From Pandoraea sp. ASV26 (GTDB lineage Bacteria; Pseudomonadota; Gammaproteobacteria; Burkholderiales; Burkholderiaceae), in assembly GCF_016428915.1 (NCBI RefSeq), contig NZ_JAELTP010000003.1:57907-121906 (forward strand): 64,000 nt of DNA. The letters run 5' to 3'. Position 1 is the stretch's first letter, and each line of letters opens with the position of its first letter. Shown in pieces: positions 20,900 to 29,639 of the stretch. The position numbers and the translations under genes were made by a program. A model generated the notes under the pieces. The model searched no databases. It saw only the letters and a list, made by a program, of their open reading frames with translations, and was not told the origin of the DNA.

Positions 20900-21900
20900 C
20901 CATCATCGTGACCGGCGCCGCCGGCTTCATCGGCGCGAATATCGTCAAAGCCCTCAACGAGCGCGGCGAGACCGACATCGTGGCGGTCGACAACCTCACG
21001 CGCGCCGACAAATTCCGCAATCTGGTCGATTGCGAGATCAGCGACTACCTCGACAAGACCGACTTCGTCGCTCGCTTCCAGCGCCGTGAGTTTGGCCGCG
21101 TTCGTGCGATTTTCCACGAAGGCGCCTGCTCCGACACCATGGAAACGGACGGCCGCTACATGATGGAGAACAACTTCCGCTACACGCGCGCGTTGTTCGA
21201 GGCCTGTCAGGCGCAGGCTGTGCCGTTTCTCTATGCGTCGTCGGCGGCAACGTATGGCGCGTCGGAAACGTTCGTGGAGACGCGTGAATACGAGAAGCCG
21301 CTGAACGTCTACGGTTACTCGAAGTTCCTGTTCGACCAGATCGTGCGTCGTGCCATGCGCGAGGCGGGCGGCAAGCTGCCGAGTCAGGTGGCCGGTTTCC
21401 GTTACTTCAACGTGTACGGTGCGCGTGAGGCGCACAAAGGCCGCATGGCGTCGGTCGCGTTCCATAATTTCAACGAATTCCGTGCCAACGGCCGTGTGAA
21501 GCTCTTCGGCGAGTACAACGGCTACGCGGCCGGTACGCAAAGCCGCGACTTCGTGTCCGTGGAAGACGTGGTCAAGGTGAACCTGCATTTCTTCGATCAT
21601 CCGGAGCGCAGCGGCATCTTCAACCTTGGCACGGGCCGAGCACAGCCGTTCAACGATATCGCGGTTGCCGTGATCAACACGCTTCGCGAGGAAGCGGGCG
21701 AGGCGCCGCTGACGCTCGACGAACTGGTCAAGCAGGGGCTCGTGGAGTACATCCCGTTCCCCGATGCGCTGCGTGGCAAGTATCAGTGCTTCACGCAGGC
21801 GAACATCGACCATCTGCGTCAGGTGGGCGGCTATCAGCAGCCGTTCTACACGGTGGGTGAAGGGGTGTCGCGCTACGTGCGCTGGCTGCTCGCGCAGTAA
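20896..21900 (+). CDS. hldD: ADP-L-glycero-D-manno-heptose 6-epimerase
   Basis: HldD (RfaD) inverts C6 of ADP-heptose, the last step of inner-core heptose supply. The 334-residue extended short-chain dehydrogenase has the N-terminal [10 protein letters not shown] nucleotide loop, the YGYSKF motif (Tyr139-x-x-x-Lys143) and the family-specific YFNVYGARE and AGTQSRDFV segments. It overlaps hldA by four bases and is the last gene before a terminator, closing the lapA-lapB-ugd-hldA-hldD block. Confidence 0.96.
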   Translation: MTIIVTGAAGFIGANIVKALNERGETDIVAVDNLTRADKFRNLVDCEISDYLDKTDFVARFQRREFGRVRAIFHEGACSDTMETDGRYMMENNFRYTRALFEACQAQAVPFLYASSAATYGASETFVETREYEKPLNVYGYSKFLFDQIVRRAMREAGGKLPSQVAGFRYFNVYGAREAHKGRMASVAFHNFNEFRANGRVKLFGEYNGYAAGTQSRDFVSVEDVVKVNLHFFDHPERSGIFNLGTGRAQPFNDIAVAVINTLREEAGEAPLTLDELVKQGLVEYIPFPDALRGKYQCFTQANIDHLRQVGGYQQPFYTVGEGVSRYVRWLLAQ

Positions 21901-21934
21901 GCGGCAGGACCTGCCAGCACGTGTTGCCAGACAG

Positions 21935-21964
21935 ACGGGGAGCCAGACAGCTCCCCGTTTTGTT
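21935..21964 (+). terminator. Intrinsic terminator after hldD
   Basis: Stem ACGGGGAGC / GCTCCCCGT (21935-21943 with 21950-21958), 6-base loop, followed by TTTGTTTT. Confidence 0.88.
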
Positions 21965-22064
21965 TTAAAACGTGCCCGATGTCATCCGCAGACGCGGCTG
22001 GGCGTTAACGACGTATCGGGGGTATCCAGGATATCGGCCCGAGTGACCTCATAAGGAACACATC

Positions 22065-22775
22065 ATGCTTCGCAAACTCTTGCTGGCGGTTGTTGCCTTT
22101 TTCACCCTGTGCGGCCTGGCCATGGCCGCCGTCGACATCAATACCGCCGACCAGGCGCAGCTTGAAGCGCTCAAGGGCATCGGGCCCGTCAAATCCAAGG
22201 CCATCATCGACGAGCGCAATGCCCACGGCCCCTTCAAGGACGCGGCTGACGTTGCCAAGCGCGTCAAGGGGCTGGGTACCAAGTCCGTCTCCACGCTCCA
22301 ATCCGAAGGCTTGACGATCAACGGGCAGGGCGGTGCTGCGGCGCCGGCAACGCCGGCGGCATCGGCAAAATCGCCGCCGGCCGCTGCACCAGCCAAGCCG
22401 GTGCCGTCTGTCGCGCAGACGCCGGCAGCCCCGGCGACGCCCGTGCCGTCAACGGCCACACAAAAGACGCCTACGCCCACGCCGGCCGCCGGCACGACCA
22501 TGAAGCCCGCCTCCTCTGGCACGACCGCGATGCCTGCCAAGCCCGGTACGGCAGTCCCGGCGGCGGCGTCTGCCGCCGGTGCAGCCGACGCCACCGGTAC
22601 GAAAGCTGCCAAGTCGAAGAAGTCGAAGGATGCCAAGTCGGCCAAGGCGGATGCGGCACCGTCGACGGCATCCGCTCCGACGGCCGCAGCCGCGGCTACC
22701 GATGCCGCTGCGGCCAAATCGTCCAAATCGAAGAAGGCCAAGGCCCCGTCACCGGCCAGCGCGGCCAAGTCCTGA
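22065..22775 (+). CDS. comEA: ComEA-family helix-hairpin-helix DNA-binding protein with long Ala/Pro/Lys tail
   Basis: The 236-residue exported protein has a signal peptide (RKLLLAVVAFFTLCGLAMA, cleavage near residue 21) and a compact double helix-hairpin-helix domain (about 22-85: VDINTADQAQLEALKGIGPVKS and GPFKDAADVAKRVKGLGTKSV). ComEA binds incoming double-stranded DNA in the periplasm during natural transformation. After the domain come about 150 residues of low-complexity Ala, Pro, Ser, Thr and Lys with repeated KSKKSK/AKS clusters, much longer than a usual betaproteobacterial ComEA. The tail is basic like a histone H1 tail. A strong AAGGA site precedes the ATG. Other competence genes are not adjacent. 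Confidence 0.85.
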   Translation: MLRKLLLAVVAFFTLCGLAMAAVDINTADQAQLEALKGIGPVKSKAIIDERNAHGPFKDAADVAKRVKGLGTKSVSTLQSEGLTINGQGGAAAPATPAASAKSPPAAAPAKPVPSVAQTPAAPATPVPSTATQKTPTPTPAAGTTMKPASSGTTAMPAKPGTAVPAAASAAGAADATGTKAAKSKKSKDAKSAKADAAPSTASAPTAAAAATDAAAAKSSKSKKAKAPSPASAAKS

Positions 22776-22893
22776 GGTGCTCCGGGCGGCCCGGATATCC
22801 GTGAATCGGATGTCCGGCCGAAGCCCACGCTAAGCGCGGTGATGGCCGGTGGATTAGAATGTTTCGATTCCCGACCGAAAAAAGCTTAGCGCA

Positions 22894-23796
22894 ATGGCCT
22901 ATAAGACTATCGAAGACACCATCGGCAATACGCCGCTGGTGCAACTGATGCGTTTGCCCGACGACGAAATCCGTCGTCGCAACAACGTGATTCTCGGCAA
23001 GCTCGAGGGCAACAACCCGGCAGGGTCGGTGAAAGACCGCCCGGCGCTGTCGATGATCAAGCACGCGGAATTGCGCGGCCGCATCAAACCGGGCGACACG
23101 CTCATCGAAGCCACCTCGGGCAACACCGGTATCGCCCTGGCGATGGCGGCGGCCATTCGTGGCTACAAGATGGTTCTCATCATGCCGGAAGACCTCTCCA
23201 TCGAACGTCGTCAGAGCATGGGAGCCTATGGTGCCGAGATCATCCTGACGCCGGTCAAGGGAGGCATGGAGTACGCGCGCGACCTCGCCGAGCAGATGCA
23301 ACGTGACGGACGCGGCATCATCCTCGACCAGTTCTCCAACCCGGACAACCCGCTCGCGCACTACGAGGGCACGGGGCCGGAGATCTGGCGCGACACTGAG
23401 GGACGCATCACGCACTTCGTCTCGGCGATGGGCACGACCGGCACGATCATGGGCGTGTCGCAGTACCTGAAAGAGCAGAACGAAGCGGTGCAGATCATCG
23501 GCGCCGAGCCGGCGGAAGGCTCGCGTATTCCGGGCATTCGCAAGTGGCCGGAAGCGTACCTGCCGAAGATTTTCGACCGCGCACGCGTGGATCGCACGAT
23601 CTCCGTGACGCAGGCGGATTCGGAAATCATGGCACGCCGCCTCGCAGTGGAAGAGGGCATCTTCTGCGGCATTTCGGCCGCCGGCGCCTGCCATATCGCG
23701 CTGAATCTGGCGCGGGAAGTCGAGAACGCGACCATCGTGTTCATCGTGTGCGATCGCGGCGATCGCTATCTGTCGACGGGCGTGTTCCCGGCGTGA
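22894..23796 (+). CDS. cysM: Cysteine synthase B (O-acetylserine sulfhydrylase)
   Basis: CysM makes cysteine from O-acetylserine and sulfide, or from thiosulfate. The 300-residue PLP enzyme starts with TIEDTIGNTPLVQL, carries the PLP lysine at Lys47 in NPAGSVKDRP, has TSGNTGIALA for substrate and cofactor phosphate, and AMGTTGTIMGVSQYL near the middle. The short length and C-terminal region (CDRGDRYLSTGVFP) match CysM rather than CysK. A TAGAAT -10 box at 22855-22860 lies 34 bases before the ATG; the ribosome site is weak. Confidence 0.95.
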   Translation: MAYKTIEDTIGNTPLVQLMRLPDDEIRRRNNVILGKLEGNNPAGSVKDRPALSMIKHAELRGRIKPGDTLIEATSGNTGIALAMAAAIRGYKMVLIMPEDLSIERRQSMGAYGAEIILTPVKGGMEYARDLAEQMQRDGRGIILDQFSNPDNPLAHYEGTGPEIWRDTEGRITHFVSAMGTTGTIMGVSQYLKEQNEAVQIIGAEPAEGSRIPGIRKWPEAYLPKIFDRARVDRTISVTQADSEIMARRLAVEEGIFCGISAAGACHIALNLAREVENATIVFIVCDRGDRYLSTGVFPA

Positions 23797-23844
23797 CGTG
23801 CGGCGGTAACTGGCACCGCCTCCCTACACGGGATGCATAACGAG

Positions 23845-23869
23845 AACGGGACCCGAGGGTCCCGTTTTT
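23845..23869 (+). terminator. Intrinsic terminator after cysM
   Basis: Stem AACGGGACCC / GGGTCCCGTT with a 3-base loop, followed by TTT; located 48 bases after the cysM stop. Confidence 0.9.
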
Positions 23870-23914
23870 CATGGTGAGCGATCGAGAGATCGAGCGACTA
23901 TCAGGGGGCAGCGC

Positions 23915-25144
23915 TCAGGGCGCGCGAGCCGCCTTGATCGCATCGGCCAGGTCGTACACCGACATGGCGTAGAAGAAGCTGCGGTTGTAGCGCGTGAGCA
24001 CGTAGAAGTTATTCAAGCCCATGCGGTACTGCGTGGGTTGTCCGGGCGTTGGCAGATCGACGATGAGCACCTGCGTGTCGAGCAACGCCCCCACATCGAG
24101 CCGTGGCTCGTTCATCAGCATACCGGCCTTGATGAAGTCGCCGAGCTTCCAATGCGGCTCAGGCTGCCCGTCGGCGCCCGCTTCTGCCAACCCCAGGCTG
24201 CCGCGATCGCCGGCGATGTTCCAGACGACCGGTTGCCCCGGCTGCCAACCGTGCTGCTTGAGGAAGTTGGCGACACTGCCGATGGCATCGGCCACGTCGG
24301 TCGTCAGATTGATCTTGCCGTCGCCGGAGTAATCGACCGCGTAGTTGCGGATCGAGGACGGCATGAACTGCGGAATGCCGATCGCGCCCGCGTATGAGCC
24401 ATAAATGCTGAACGGATCGACGCCGCGCTCGCGGGCGTAGAGCAGCAGGTTTTCCAGTTCGTTGCGAAAGAGCGCCATGCGCTCCGACCGGTTACGCGCG
24501 GGCGGATAGTCGAACGCGAGCGTGGTGAGCGCGTCGATGGTGCGGAAGTTGCCCATGTTGCGCCCGTAGATCGTCTCTACGCCGATGATGGCGACGATGA
24601 TCTCCTCGGGCACGCCATATTGTTTCGCGGCGCGTGCGAGCGTTGCCGCGTTCTGATTCCAGAAGCGCACGCCACCATTGATGCGCGTGTTGTCGAGAAA
24701 ATTCTTCTCGTATTTGATCCAGTTTTTCTGACCCGGCGTGGCGGGCGGTGCGGCCAGACGTGCCGCCGTCTGCGAGAACACAACGCGCGAGAACACCCGT
24801 TGCAATTCGGCGCGATCGAAACCGTCGCGTGCCACGATGTCGTTGATGAACGCGTCGACCTCGGGATTGGCCGCATAGCGTTGCGGCACGACCTCTTCTT
24901 CGAACTCCGTTTGCGCGACCTGCTTCGCGCGCGTCTGCGCGTGCACGCCGCTCGTCGTCAGTGCAAAGGCACCGATGCACAGCGCAATGCCGAGTGCGCG
25001 CACCGGGCGCGAGAGTCGCGAAAGACGCTGCGTGTCGGAGAATTTGCGGAGGGTGGCCGATAGGTCGCGGCCAGTGTCCGGTCGATGAGTGAGGCGCGAG
25101 AGCGCCAGCGGGAGCGAGTCGTACATCCGTACCGGTGATGTCAT
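23915..25144 (-). CDS. mltB: Lytic murein transglycosylase B
   Basis: MltB-type enzymes cleave peptidoglycan between MurNAc and GlcNAc with formation of an anhydro end. The 409-residue protein has the catalytic glutamate at about Glu190 in AIIGVETIYGRNMG, followed by the family blocks YGSYAGAIGIPQFMPSS and NYAVDYSGDGKINL. A hydrophobic stretch at about 49-69 ending in GVHAQ acts as signal peptide or anchor, after an unusually long 48-residue N-terminal extension. No lipobox is seen, unlike E. coli MltB. The start is uncertain: ATG codons at 25144 and 25126 are both possible and neither has a strong ribosome site. Confidence 0.88.
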   Translation of the reverse strand: MTSPVRMYDSLPLALSRLTHRPDTGRDLSATLRKFSDTQRLSRLSRPVRALGIALCIGAFALTTSGVHAQTRAKQVAQTEFEEEVVPQRYAANPEVDAFINDIVARDGFDRAELQRVFSRVVFSQTAARLAAPPATPGQKNWIKYEKNFLDNTRINGGVRFWNQNAATLARAAKQYGVPEEIIVAIIGVETIYGRNMGNFRTIDALTTLAFDYPPARNRSERMALFRNELENLLLYARERGVDPFSIYGSYAGAIGIPQFMPSSIRNYAVDYSGDGKINLTTDVADAIGSVANFLKQHGWQPGQPVVWNIAGDRGSLGLAEAGADGQPEPHWKLGDFIKAGMLMNEPRLDVGALLDTQVLIVDLPTPGQPTQYRMGLNNFYVLTRYNRSFFYAMSVYDLADAIKAARAP

Positions 25145-25574
25145 GCTGTCTGTCAGGCCTGTATGAAGTCCGAAGGCGACGCAGCCGTTTGGGCCACCAT
25201 CGCGTTAGTCGCGTTGATGCTTTCGTCGGGGTGTGTCGAAGCGGACTCGACACGCGGTTCAGACTAGAGCGTCAACCATTCATGCCAGTTCCTGCCGTCC
25301 CGAATTTCAGGAGAACGGCCCTTGCCGGCTGACACGGGTCTGCTGTGAGACTGCTTGGCAGTATAACCGAGTGCACCTGTGATACCTTAAGGCCTGTGCA
25401 CTGTCGGTGACAGTGTTCAGGGGGATGCCGGCCATCGGCACGCGTGTGCCAGTGCGATGCGGCACCGTGAGCCAGGCACTACGCCCGGCCGCTACCGGAC
25501 GTGGAGACCACGGCGCGGCGGGCATCCCCCGCCCGTCCCAATATAACGATTCGAAGCGATAGGCGACACAACGA
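25145..25574. other. Intergenic region between mltB and the deacetylase-like gene
   Basis: This 430-base gap separates two divergent genes and should hold both promoters. I see no convincing coding region, RNA gene or repeat. The only structure noted is a 7-bp hairpin (CACTGTC / GACAGTG, 25399-25415). Short open frames on both strands lack ribosome sites and recognisable sequence. Confidence 0.4.
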
Positions 25575-26498
25575 ATGGCTACCGGGTTTTATACGCACCC
25601 CGATTGCATCCGTCACGAGATGGGCGAGTGGCATCCGGAATGTCCCGAGCGGCTGCGCGCCATCGAGGACCAATTGATCGCCGGACGCATCGACGGGCTG
25701 CTCGAGCGCCGCGAAGCCCCGGCCGCCGACGAGGCCAGTCTGCGGCTCGTCCACACGCAGGATCACATCGATTTCATTCGCGACAACATTCCCGAGTCGG
25801 GCTATTTTCCGATCGACCCGGATACGTTGCTCAATCCGTATTCGTGGCGTGCCGCGACGCGTGCGGCAGGTGCGGCGATCGCCGCGACCGATGCCGTCAT
25901 TCGCGGCGAACTCGACAACGCCTTTTGCAGCGTGCGCCCGCCGGGCCATCACGCCACGCCCACGCGCGCCATGGGCTTTTGCCTGTTCAACAACGTGGCG
26001 ATTGCCGCGGCCCATGCGCTGCAAGTGCACGGGCTCTCGCGTGTGGCGATCGTCGACTTCGACGTGCATCACGGCAACGGCACCGAAGCGGCGTTCAGCA
26101 ACGACGATCGCGTGCTGATGTGTGGCATTTTCCAGCACCCGTTCTATCCGTTTTCCGGTGCGGCCGATCCCGCGCCGAACATGCTCAACATTCCGCTCGC
26201 AGCGCGCACGTCGGGCATGCAGGCTCGCGAAGCCATCGACTACGGCTGGTTGGGACAGCTCGATGCGTTCCGTCCGGAGATGATCTTTTTCTCGGCGGGC
26301 TTCGACGCACACCGCGAAGACGACCTCGGCAATCTCGGGCTGACCGAAGCGGACTTCATGTGGATCACGGAGCGTGTCAAAGCGATTGCGGATCGTCATT
26401 CGAAGGGACGCATCGTGAGCTGCCTTGAAGGCGGCTACAACCTCTCCGCGCTCGGACGCAGCGTCGTGGCGCATCTGAAGGTGCTAGCCGACGTTTGA
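25575..26498 (+). CDS. Histone deacetylase family protein (class II-like zinc amidohydrolase)
   Basis: The 307-residue protein has the complete histone-deacetylase catalytic set: RPPGHHA (His125-His126), DFDVHHGNGT (zinc ligands Asp163 and His165) and FSAGFDAH (zinc ligand Asp244), plus the C-terminal EGGYNLSALGRSV with family-typical GGY. Bacterial members remove acetyl groups from polyamines, acetoin-linked substrates or protein lysines, so the substrate cannot be named. No signal peptide is present. It is followed 80 bases later by an enoyl-CoA hydratase-like gene on the same strand. A 7-bp tandem repeat begins in its last codons. Confidence 0.9.
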   Translation: MATGFYTHPDCIRHEMGEWHPECPERLRAIEDQLIAGRIDGLLERREAPAADEASLRLVHTQDHIDFIRDNIPESGYFPIDPDTLLNPYSWRAATRAAGAAIAATDAVIRGELDNAFCSVRPPGHHATPTRAMGFCLFNNVAIAAAHALQVHGLSRVAIVDFDVHHGNGTEAAFSNDDRVLMCGIFQHPFYPFSGAADPAPNMLNIPLAARTSGMQAREAIDYGWLGQLDAFRPEMIFFSAGFDAHREDDLGNLGLTEADFMWITERVKAIADRHSKGRIVSCLEGGYNLSALGRSVVAHLKVLADV

Positions 26499-26531
26499 CG
26501 TTTAACGTTTAACGTTCGACGTTTCGCGTTT
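26490..26531. repeat. Heptanucleotide tandem repeat overlapping a stop codon
   Basis: Six near-identical 7-bp units (GACGTTT, GACGTTT, AACGTTT, AACGTTC, GACGTTT, CGCGTTT) begin inside the last codons of the deacetylase-like gene and run into the gap. The stop codon of that gene is formed by the repeat junction. Confidence 0.85.
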
Positions 26532-26578
26532 GACGAATGTGCGATGCCGCGCGCTCAGACGCGGCGCAGGAGACGAAC

Positions 26579-27403
26579 ATGACGCCACCCGAAGCCACGG
26601 CCGCAACGCAAGCACCGCTGGTCCTCGTCACGCGCGGCGAGGCTGAGTTGGCCGGCGTGGTCACACTCACGCTGAATCGTCCGCGTCATTACAACGCCCT
26701 CTCCGAAGCCATGCTCGATGCGCTGCAACAGGCGCTCGACGACACGGCACGTGACACCACCGCACGCGTGGTGGTGCTTGGTGCTGCCGGACCGGCGTTC
26801 TGCGCGGGGCACGATCTCAAGGAAATGCGCGCCGAGCCGTCGCTCGACTACTACCGCACGCTGTTCAATCAATGCACACGCGTGATGCTCACGATGCAGC
26901 GAATGCCGCAGCCGGTCATTGCGCGGGTGCACAGCATTGCCACGGCCGCAGGGTGTCAACTGGTGGCCATGTGCGATCTGGCGGTGGCGACATCTGCGGC
27001 GCGTTTCGCCGTCTCGGGCATTAACGTCGGCCTGTTCTGTGCGACGCCGGGCGTGGCGCTTTCGCGCAACCTCTCGCGCAAGCAGGCGATGGAAATGTTG
27101 CTCACGGGCGAGTTCATCGACGCACAGACGGCCCGCGAGCGCGGTCTCATCAACCGCGTGGTGGCAACGGAGCGCCTGGACGCGGAAGTGGCGGCGCTGT
27201 GCCGTTCGATTCTGGCCAAGCCTGCGGCGGCCGTGGCTGCTGGCAAGGGGCTGTTCTACCGGCAAGTCGAGACGGGGATCGAGGCGGCCTATCAGATGGC
27301 CGGGCAGACGATGGCCTGCAACATGATGGAGGATTGTGCGCTGGAAGGCGTACAGGCGTTCATCGAGAAACGCGCCCCCGACTGGGCGAAGCCGTCAGAC
27401 TGA
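26579..27403 (+). CDS. Enoyl-CoA hydratase/isomerase family protein, ECHDC3-like
   Basis: The 274-residue crotonase-fold protein has the oxyanion loop FCAGHDLKEM and the helix TAAGCQLVAMCDLAVA. At the two positions where enoyl-CoA hydratase has catalytic glutamates it shows Gln (AGCQL instead of GGCEL) and a non-acidic GINVGLFCATPGVALSR segment. This wording matches human ECHDC3 and its bacterial relatives rather than a true hydratase. Its reaction is not known; CoA-thioester binding is likely. The ATG at 26579 is chosen because AGGAGA lies 7 bases upstream; an in-frame ATG at 26537 has none. It may be cotranscribed with the deacetylase-like gene. Confidence 0.88.
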   Translation: MTPPEATAATQAPLVLVTRGEAELAGVVTLTLNRPRHYNALSEAMLDALQQALDDTARDTTARVVVLGAAGPAFCAGHDLKEMRAEPSLDYYRTLFNQCTRVMLTMQRMPQPVIARVHSIATAAGCQLVAMCDLAVATSAARFAVSGINVGLFCATPGVALSRNLSRKQAMEMLLTGEFIDAQTARERGLINRVVATERLDAEVAALCRSILAKPAAAVAAGKGLFYRQVETGIEAAYQMAGQTMACNMMEDCALEGVQAFIEKRAPDWAKPSD

Positions 27404-27456
27404 AGTCGGGCGCGCCGCGCGACACGCGCGTGGGACTTCAGACGCTTTCGCACACG

Positions 27457-28230
27457 CTACCACTGCTTTTCAAGCACGAGCGGTCCGGGCGTTGCCGTTC
27501 GGCTCACCGCGTAGCCGTGGCCGGTGAACCATGCGCGCAGCTCCTTGACCATGTCGGGGTTGCCGCACACCATGATGCGCGATGTGGCGGGATCGAGCGT
27601 CGCGCCCATCGCTTTCTCCAATTCCCCCGAGGCGAGCAACGAGGTGATGCGTCCGTACAGCGCTTCAGGTGTTTGCTCTCGCGTCACGCACACGGCGAAG
27701 TGAAGTTTCCCGACAAGTGACGGATCGACGTCGGGATGCGAAAAGTGCCGGAGTTCTTCGTAGTAGGCGAGGTCGCGCACCCAACGCACGCTATGCACGA
27801 CGAAGATGCGTTTGAAGCGTTCCCAGACGGCCGGATCGCGCAGGATCGAGACGAATGGCGCAAGGCCGGTGCCGGTGGCGAGCAGCCAGAGGTCTTCGCC
27901 GCCGGTGAATCGGTCGAGGGTGAGGAAGCCGTAGGCCGTGTGATCCACGAACAACGTGTCACCGACCTTGAGTTGCGACAGGCGCGGCGTCAGTTGCCCT
28001 TCGGGAATCGTGATTACGTAGAACTCCAAGGTATCTTCGGCAGGAGAATTCACGCACGAATAGGCCCGCCAGATCAGTGCGCCGTCGTCGCCGGGAAGCC
28101 CCAGCCGCACGAACTGCCCCGCCGTGAATTGCAGGCCGGGCGGCCGTGTGGTCTTGATGCTGAAGATCGTCGGCGTCCAGAAATGCATGCCGGTGACCGT
28201 TTGCGGCGAGTATTTCGTCTGCGCTTGCAT
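27457..28230 (-). CDS. fpr: Ferredoxin--NADP(+) reductase
   Basis: Fpr moves electrons between NADPH and ferredoxin or flavodoxin and supports iron-sulfur and redox repair. The 257-residue protein has the FAD motif WRAYSCVN, the NADP phosphate loop LLATGTGLAPFVSIL, the ICGNP-like VCGNPDMVKEL block and an aromatic C-terminus (KQW) as in subclass I bacterial enzymes. The start at 28230 is supported by GAGGAG 9 bases upstream; an in-frame reading to 28353 would add a basic, unrelated leader. It is convergent with the crotonase gene, separated by 53 bases. Confidence 0.94.
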   Translation of the reverse strand: MQAQTKYSPQTVTGMHFWTPTIFSIKTTRPPGLQFTAGQFVRLGLPGDDGALIWRAYSCVNSPAEDTLEFYVITIPEGQLTPRLSQLKVGDTLFVDHTAYGFLTLDRFTGGEDLWLLATGTGLAPFVSILRDPAVWERFKRIFVVHSVRWVRDLAYYEELRHFSHPDVDPSLVGKLHFAVCVTREQTPEALYGRITSLLASGELEKAMGATLDPATSRIMVCGNPDMVKELRAWFTGHGYAVSRTATPGPLVLEKQW

Positions 28231-28362
28231 GCCGGAGGCTCCTCGCAATTCGACTCTTGCACTCGGCTTCAGTGTAACGCGCAGCGAGGTATTGCGTGGC
28301 GAGACCCTGCTCGCGTGCGGGTTCCGTGGGCTTAACGCTTGTCTCGTCGCCAACGCACAGGC

Positions 28363-29268
28363 TCAGGCGCTGTCGTGAGTGCCCAGCGCCGGTTGCGCGG
28401 GCTTTGCCGCCGGTGCGTCGGGCAGGTGTTGCAGCAGCCAGTGCGTCAGCTCGTCGATGACCGTCTCGCGGCCGAGGTCGTTGAGCGTTTCGTGGAAGTG
28501 CCCGTGATAGAGGCGGAGTGTCTTGTCCAGCGAGCCGGCGTTGCCATGGAATTGTTCGCTCGCCCATGGCGCGGTGAGTTTGTCGGCGGTGCCGTGAAAG
28601 ATGTAGAGCGGCAAGTGCAGGGCGTTGGCATTGGCGTGAATTCGCGCCATCGCGTCGAGGAGTTCGGCGGCGGTGCGCGCCGGCGTGCCGCGATAGGCGT
28701 TGAGCGGATCCTGTTTGGCCGCTTCCACGACGGCTTCGTCGCGCGCGATCATGGCGGGATCGATCTTAAAGACGGGGACCTTCGGCAGCCAGCGCGATAC
28801 CCAGCGCCCGGCGCTCACCATCCACGAGGCGACCGGCTCGCCGGGCGCGAGCGCCGGGCTGCTCAGCATCAGACCGCGCACGTTTGCCGGCGCTCGCGTG
28901 ATGGTGAAGAGCGCCGCGATGGCGCCGCCCATGCTGTGGCCGAGCAAGAAGAGCGGCGTGGGGCCGAACGTGGTGCGCACGTGCGTGAGGAAGATTTCCG
29001 TGTCGTCGAGATACTCGTCGAAATGTTTGACGAAGACCCGCGCGCCGTCCGAGCGTCCGTGCCCGCGCAGATCGTAGGTGACGGTTGCGATGCCGTGAGC
29101 GGCGAAGTGCTCGGCCAACCGCGCGTAACGTCCGCCGTGCTCCCCCATCCCATGAACGATGGCGACGACCGCGCGCAGCGGTTCACTGCCGGTATCCGGC
29201 TGCCAACGATGGACGTGCAGGGAAAGGCCGTCGCTGGCCTTCAGACGCGATTCCGAATACGTGGTCAT
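28363..29268 (-). CDS. Alpha/beta hydrolase, monoacylglycerol lipase / lysophospholipase-like
   Basis: The 301-residue serine hydrolase has the lysophospholipase/monoglyceride-lipase features: IVHGMGEHGGRYA near the N-terminus, YDLRGHGRSDG, the nucleophile elbow GHSMGG, the acid segment HGTADKLTAP and the catalytic histidine in HGHFHETLND. No signal peptide is seen, so it is probably cytoplasmic. The start at 29268 has an excellent ribosome site (AGGAGGAGAC). Upstream lies a 371-base gap shared with divergent etfB and containing an ACGATCGT palindrome, which may tie its expression to fatty-acid metabolism. Confidence 0.88.
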   Translation of the reverse strand: MTTYSESRLKASDGLSLHVHRWQPDTGSEPLRAVVAIVHGMGEHGGRYARLAEHFAAHGIATVTYDLRGHGRSDGARVFVKHFDEYLDDTEIFLTHVRTTFGPTPLFLLGHSMGGAIAALFTITRAPANVRGLMLSSPALAPGEPVASWMVSAGRWVSRWLPKVPVFKIDPAMIARDEAVVEAAKQDPLNAYRGTPARTAAELLDAMARIHANANALHLPLYIFHGTADKLTAPWASEQFHGNAGSLDKTLRLYHGHFHETLNDLGRETVIDELTHWLLQHLPDAPAAKPAQPALGTHDSA

Positions 29269-29430
29269 GTCTCCTCCTGGCGCGTGCGCCGGGTGGCCGT
29301 CATGCATGCGACGGCACTGCGATTATCGGGTGCGCCATTCGATCATAGACGCCCCGGCGGCGGGGTGATTTCTCTAGAGGAAATGCACCACGAGGATACT
29401 TGGCTGTACGTCACGATTTGCATAAAAATA

Positions 29431-29442
29431 GCACGATCGTTC
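29431..29442. promoter_or_regulatory. Palindromic operator candidate between lysophospholipase and etfB
   Basis: GCACGATCGTTC contains the self-complementary octamer ACGATCGT. It lies 163 bases upstream of the lysophospholipase start and about 200 upstream of etfB, next to AT-rich promoter-like sequence. Palindromes of this type are bound by TetR-family fatty-acid regulators in betaproteobacteria; the assignment is an inference. Confidence 0.35.
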
Positions 29443-29594
29443 GGGGGATGGGCGCACGCGCAAGCGCGTATGCCTGCCCGGTCCCAGCGCCGCTATCGCG
29501 AGGATCGCGCATCCGTGGCAATTTGACAGAACGTTAAAAACGTTCGCCATAAAATGCCGCAAATAGGCAATAAATGCGTCATTTGCCGTGTGGT

Positions 29595-29639
29595 TATAAT
29601 GGCAGCGGATTGACGTAAACGTAACTTTGGAGCGAGTTC
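29595..29639 (+). promoter_or_regulatory. etfB promoter -10 element and leader
   Basis: TATAAT at 29595-29600 is a perfect -10 box 40 bases before the etfB ATG; no good -35 box is 17 bases upstream. GGAG at 29629-29632 is the ribosome site. Further upstream, TTGACA at 29523 and the AACGTTAAAAACGTT repeat at 29530 could be a second promoter or regulator site. Confidence 0.5.

Noticed and set aside
22049..22828. A 259-codon Ala/Val/Gly-rich minus-strand frame opposite comEA
   Set aside because: Its composition is the mirror of the Ala/Pro/Lys comEA tail and there is no start signal; comEA has a clear signal peptide and domain.
25307..25525. Short open frames in the mltB/deacetylase gap
   Set aside because: No ribosome site, no similarity recognised, and low-quality composition.
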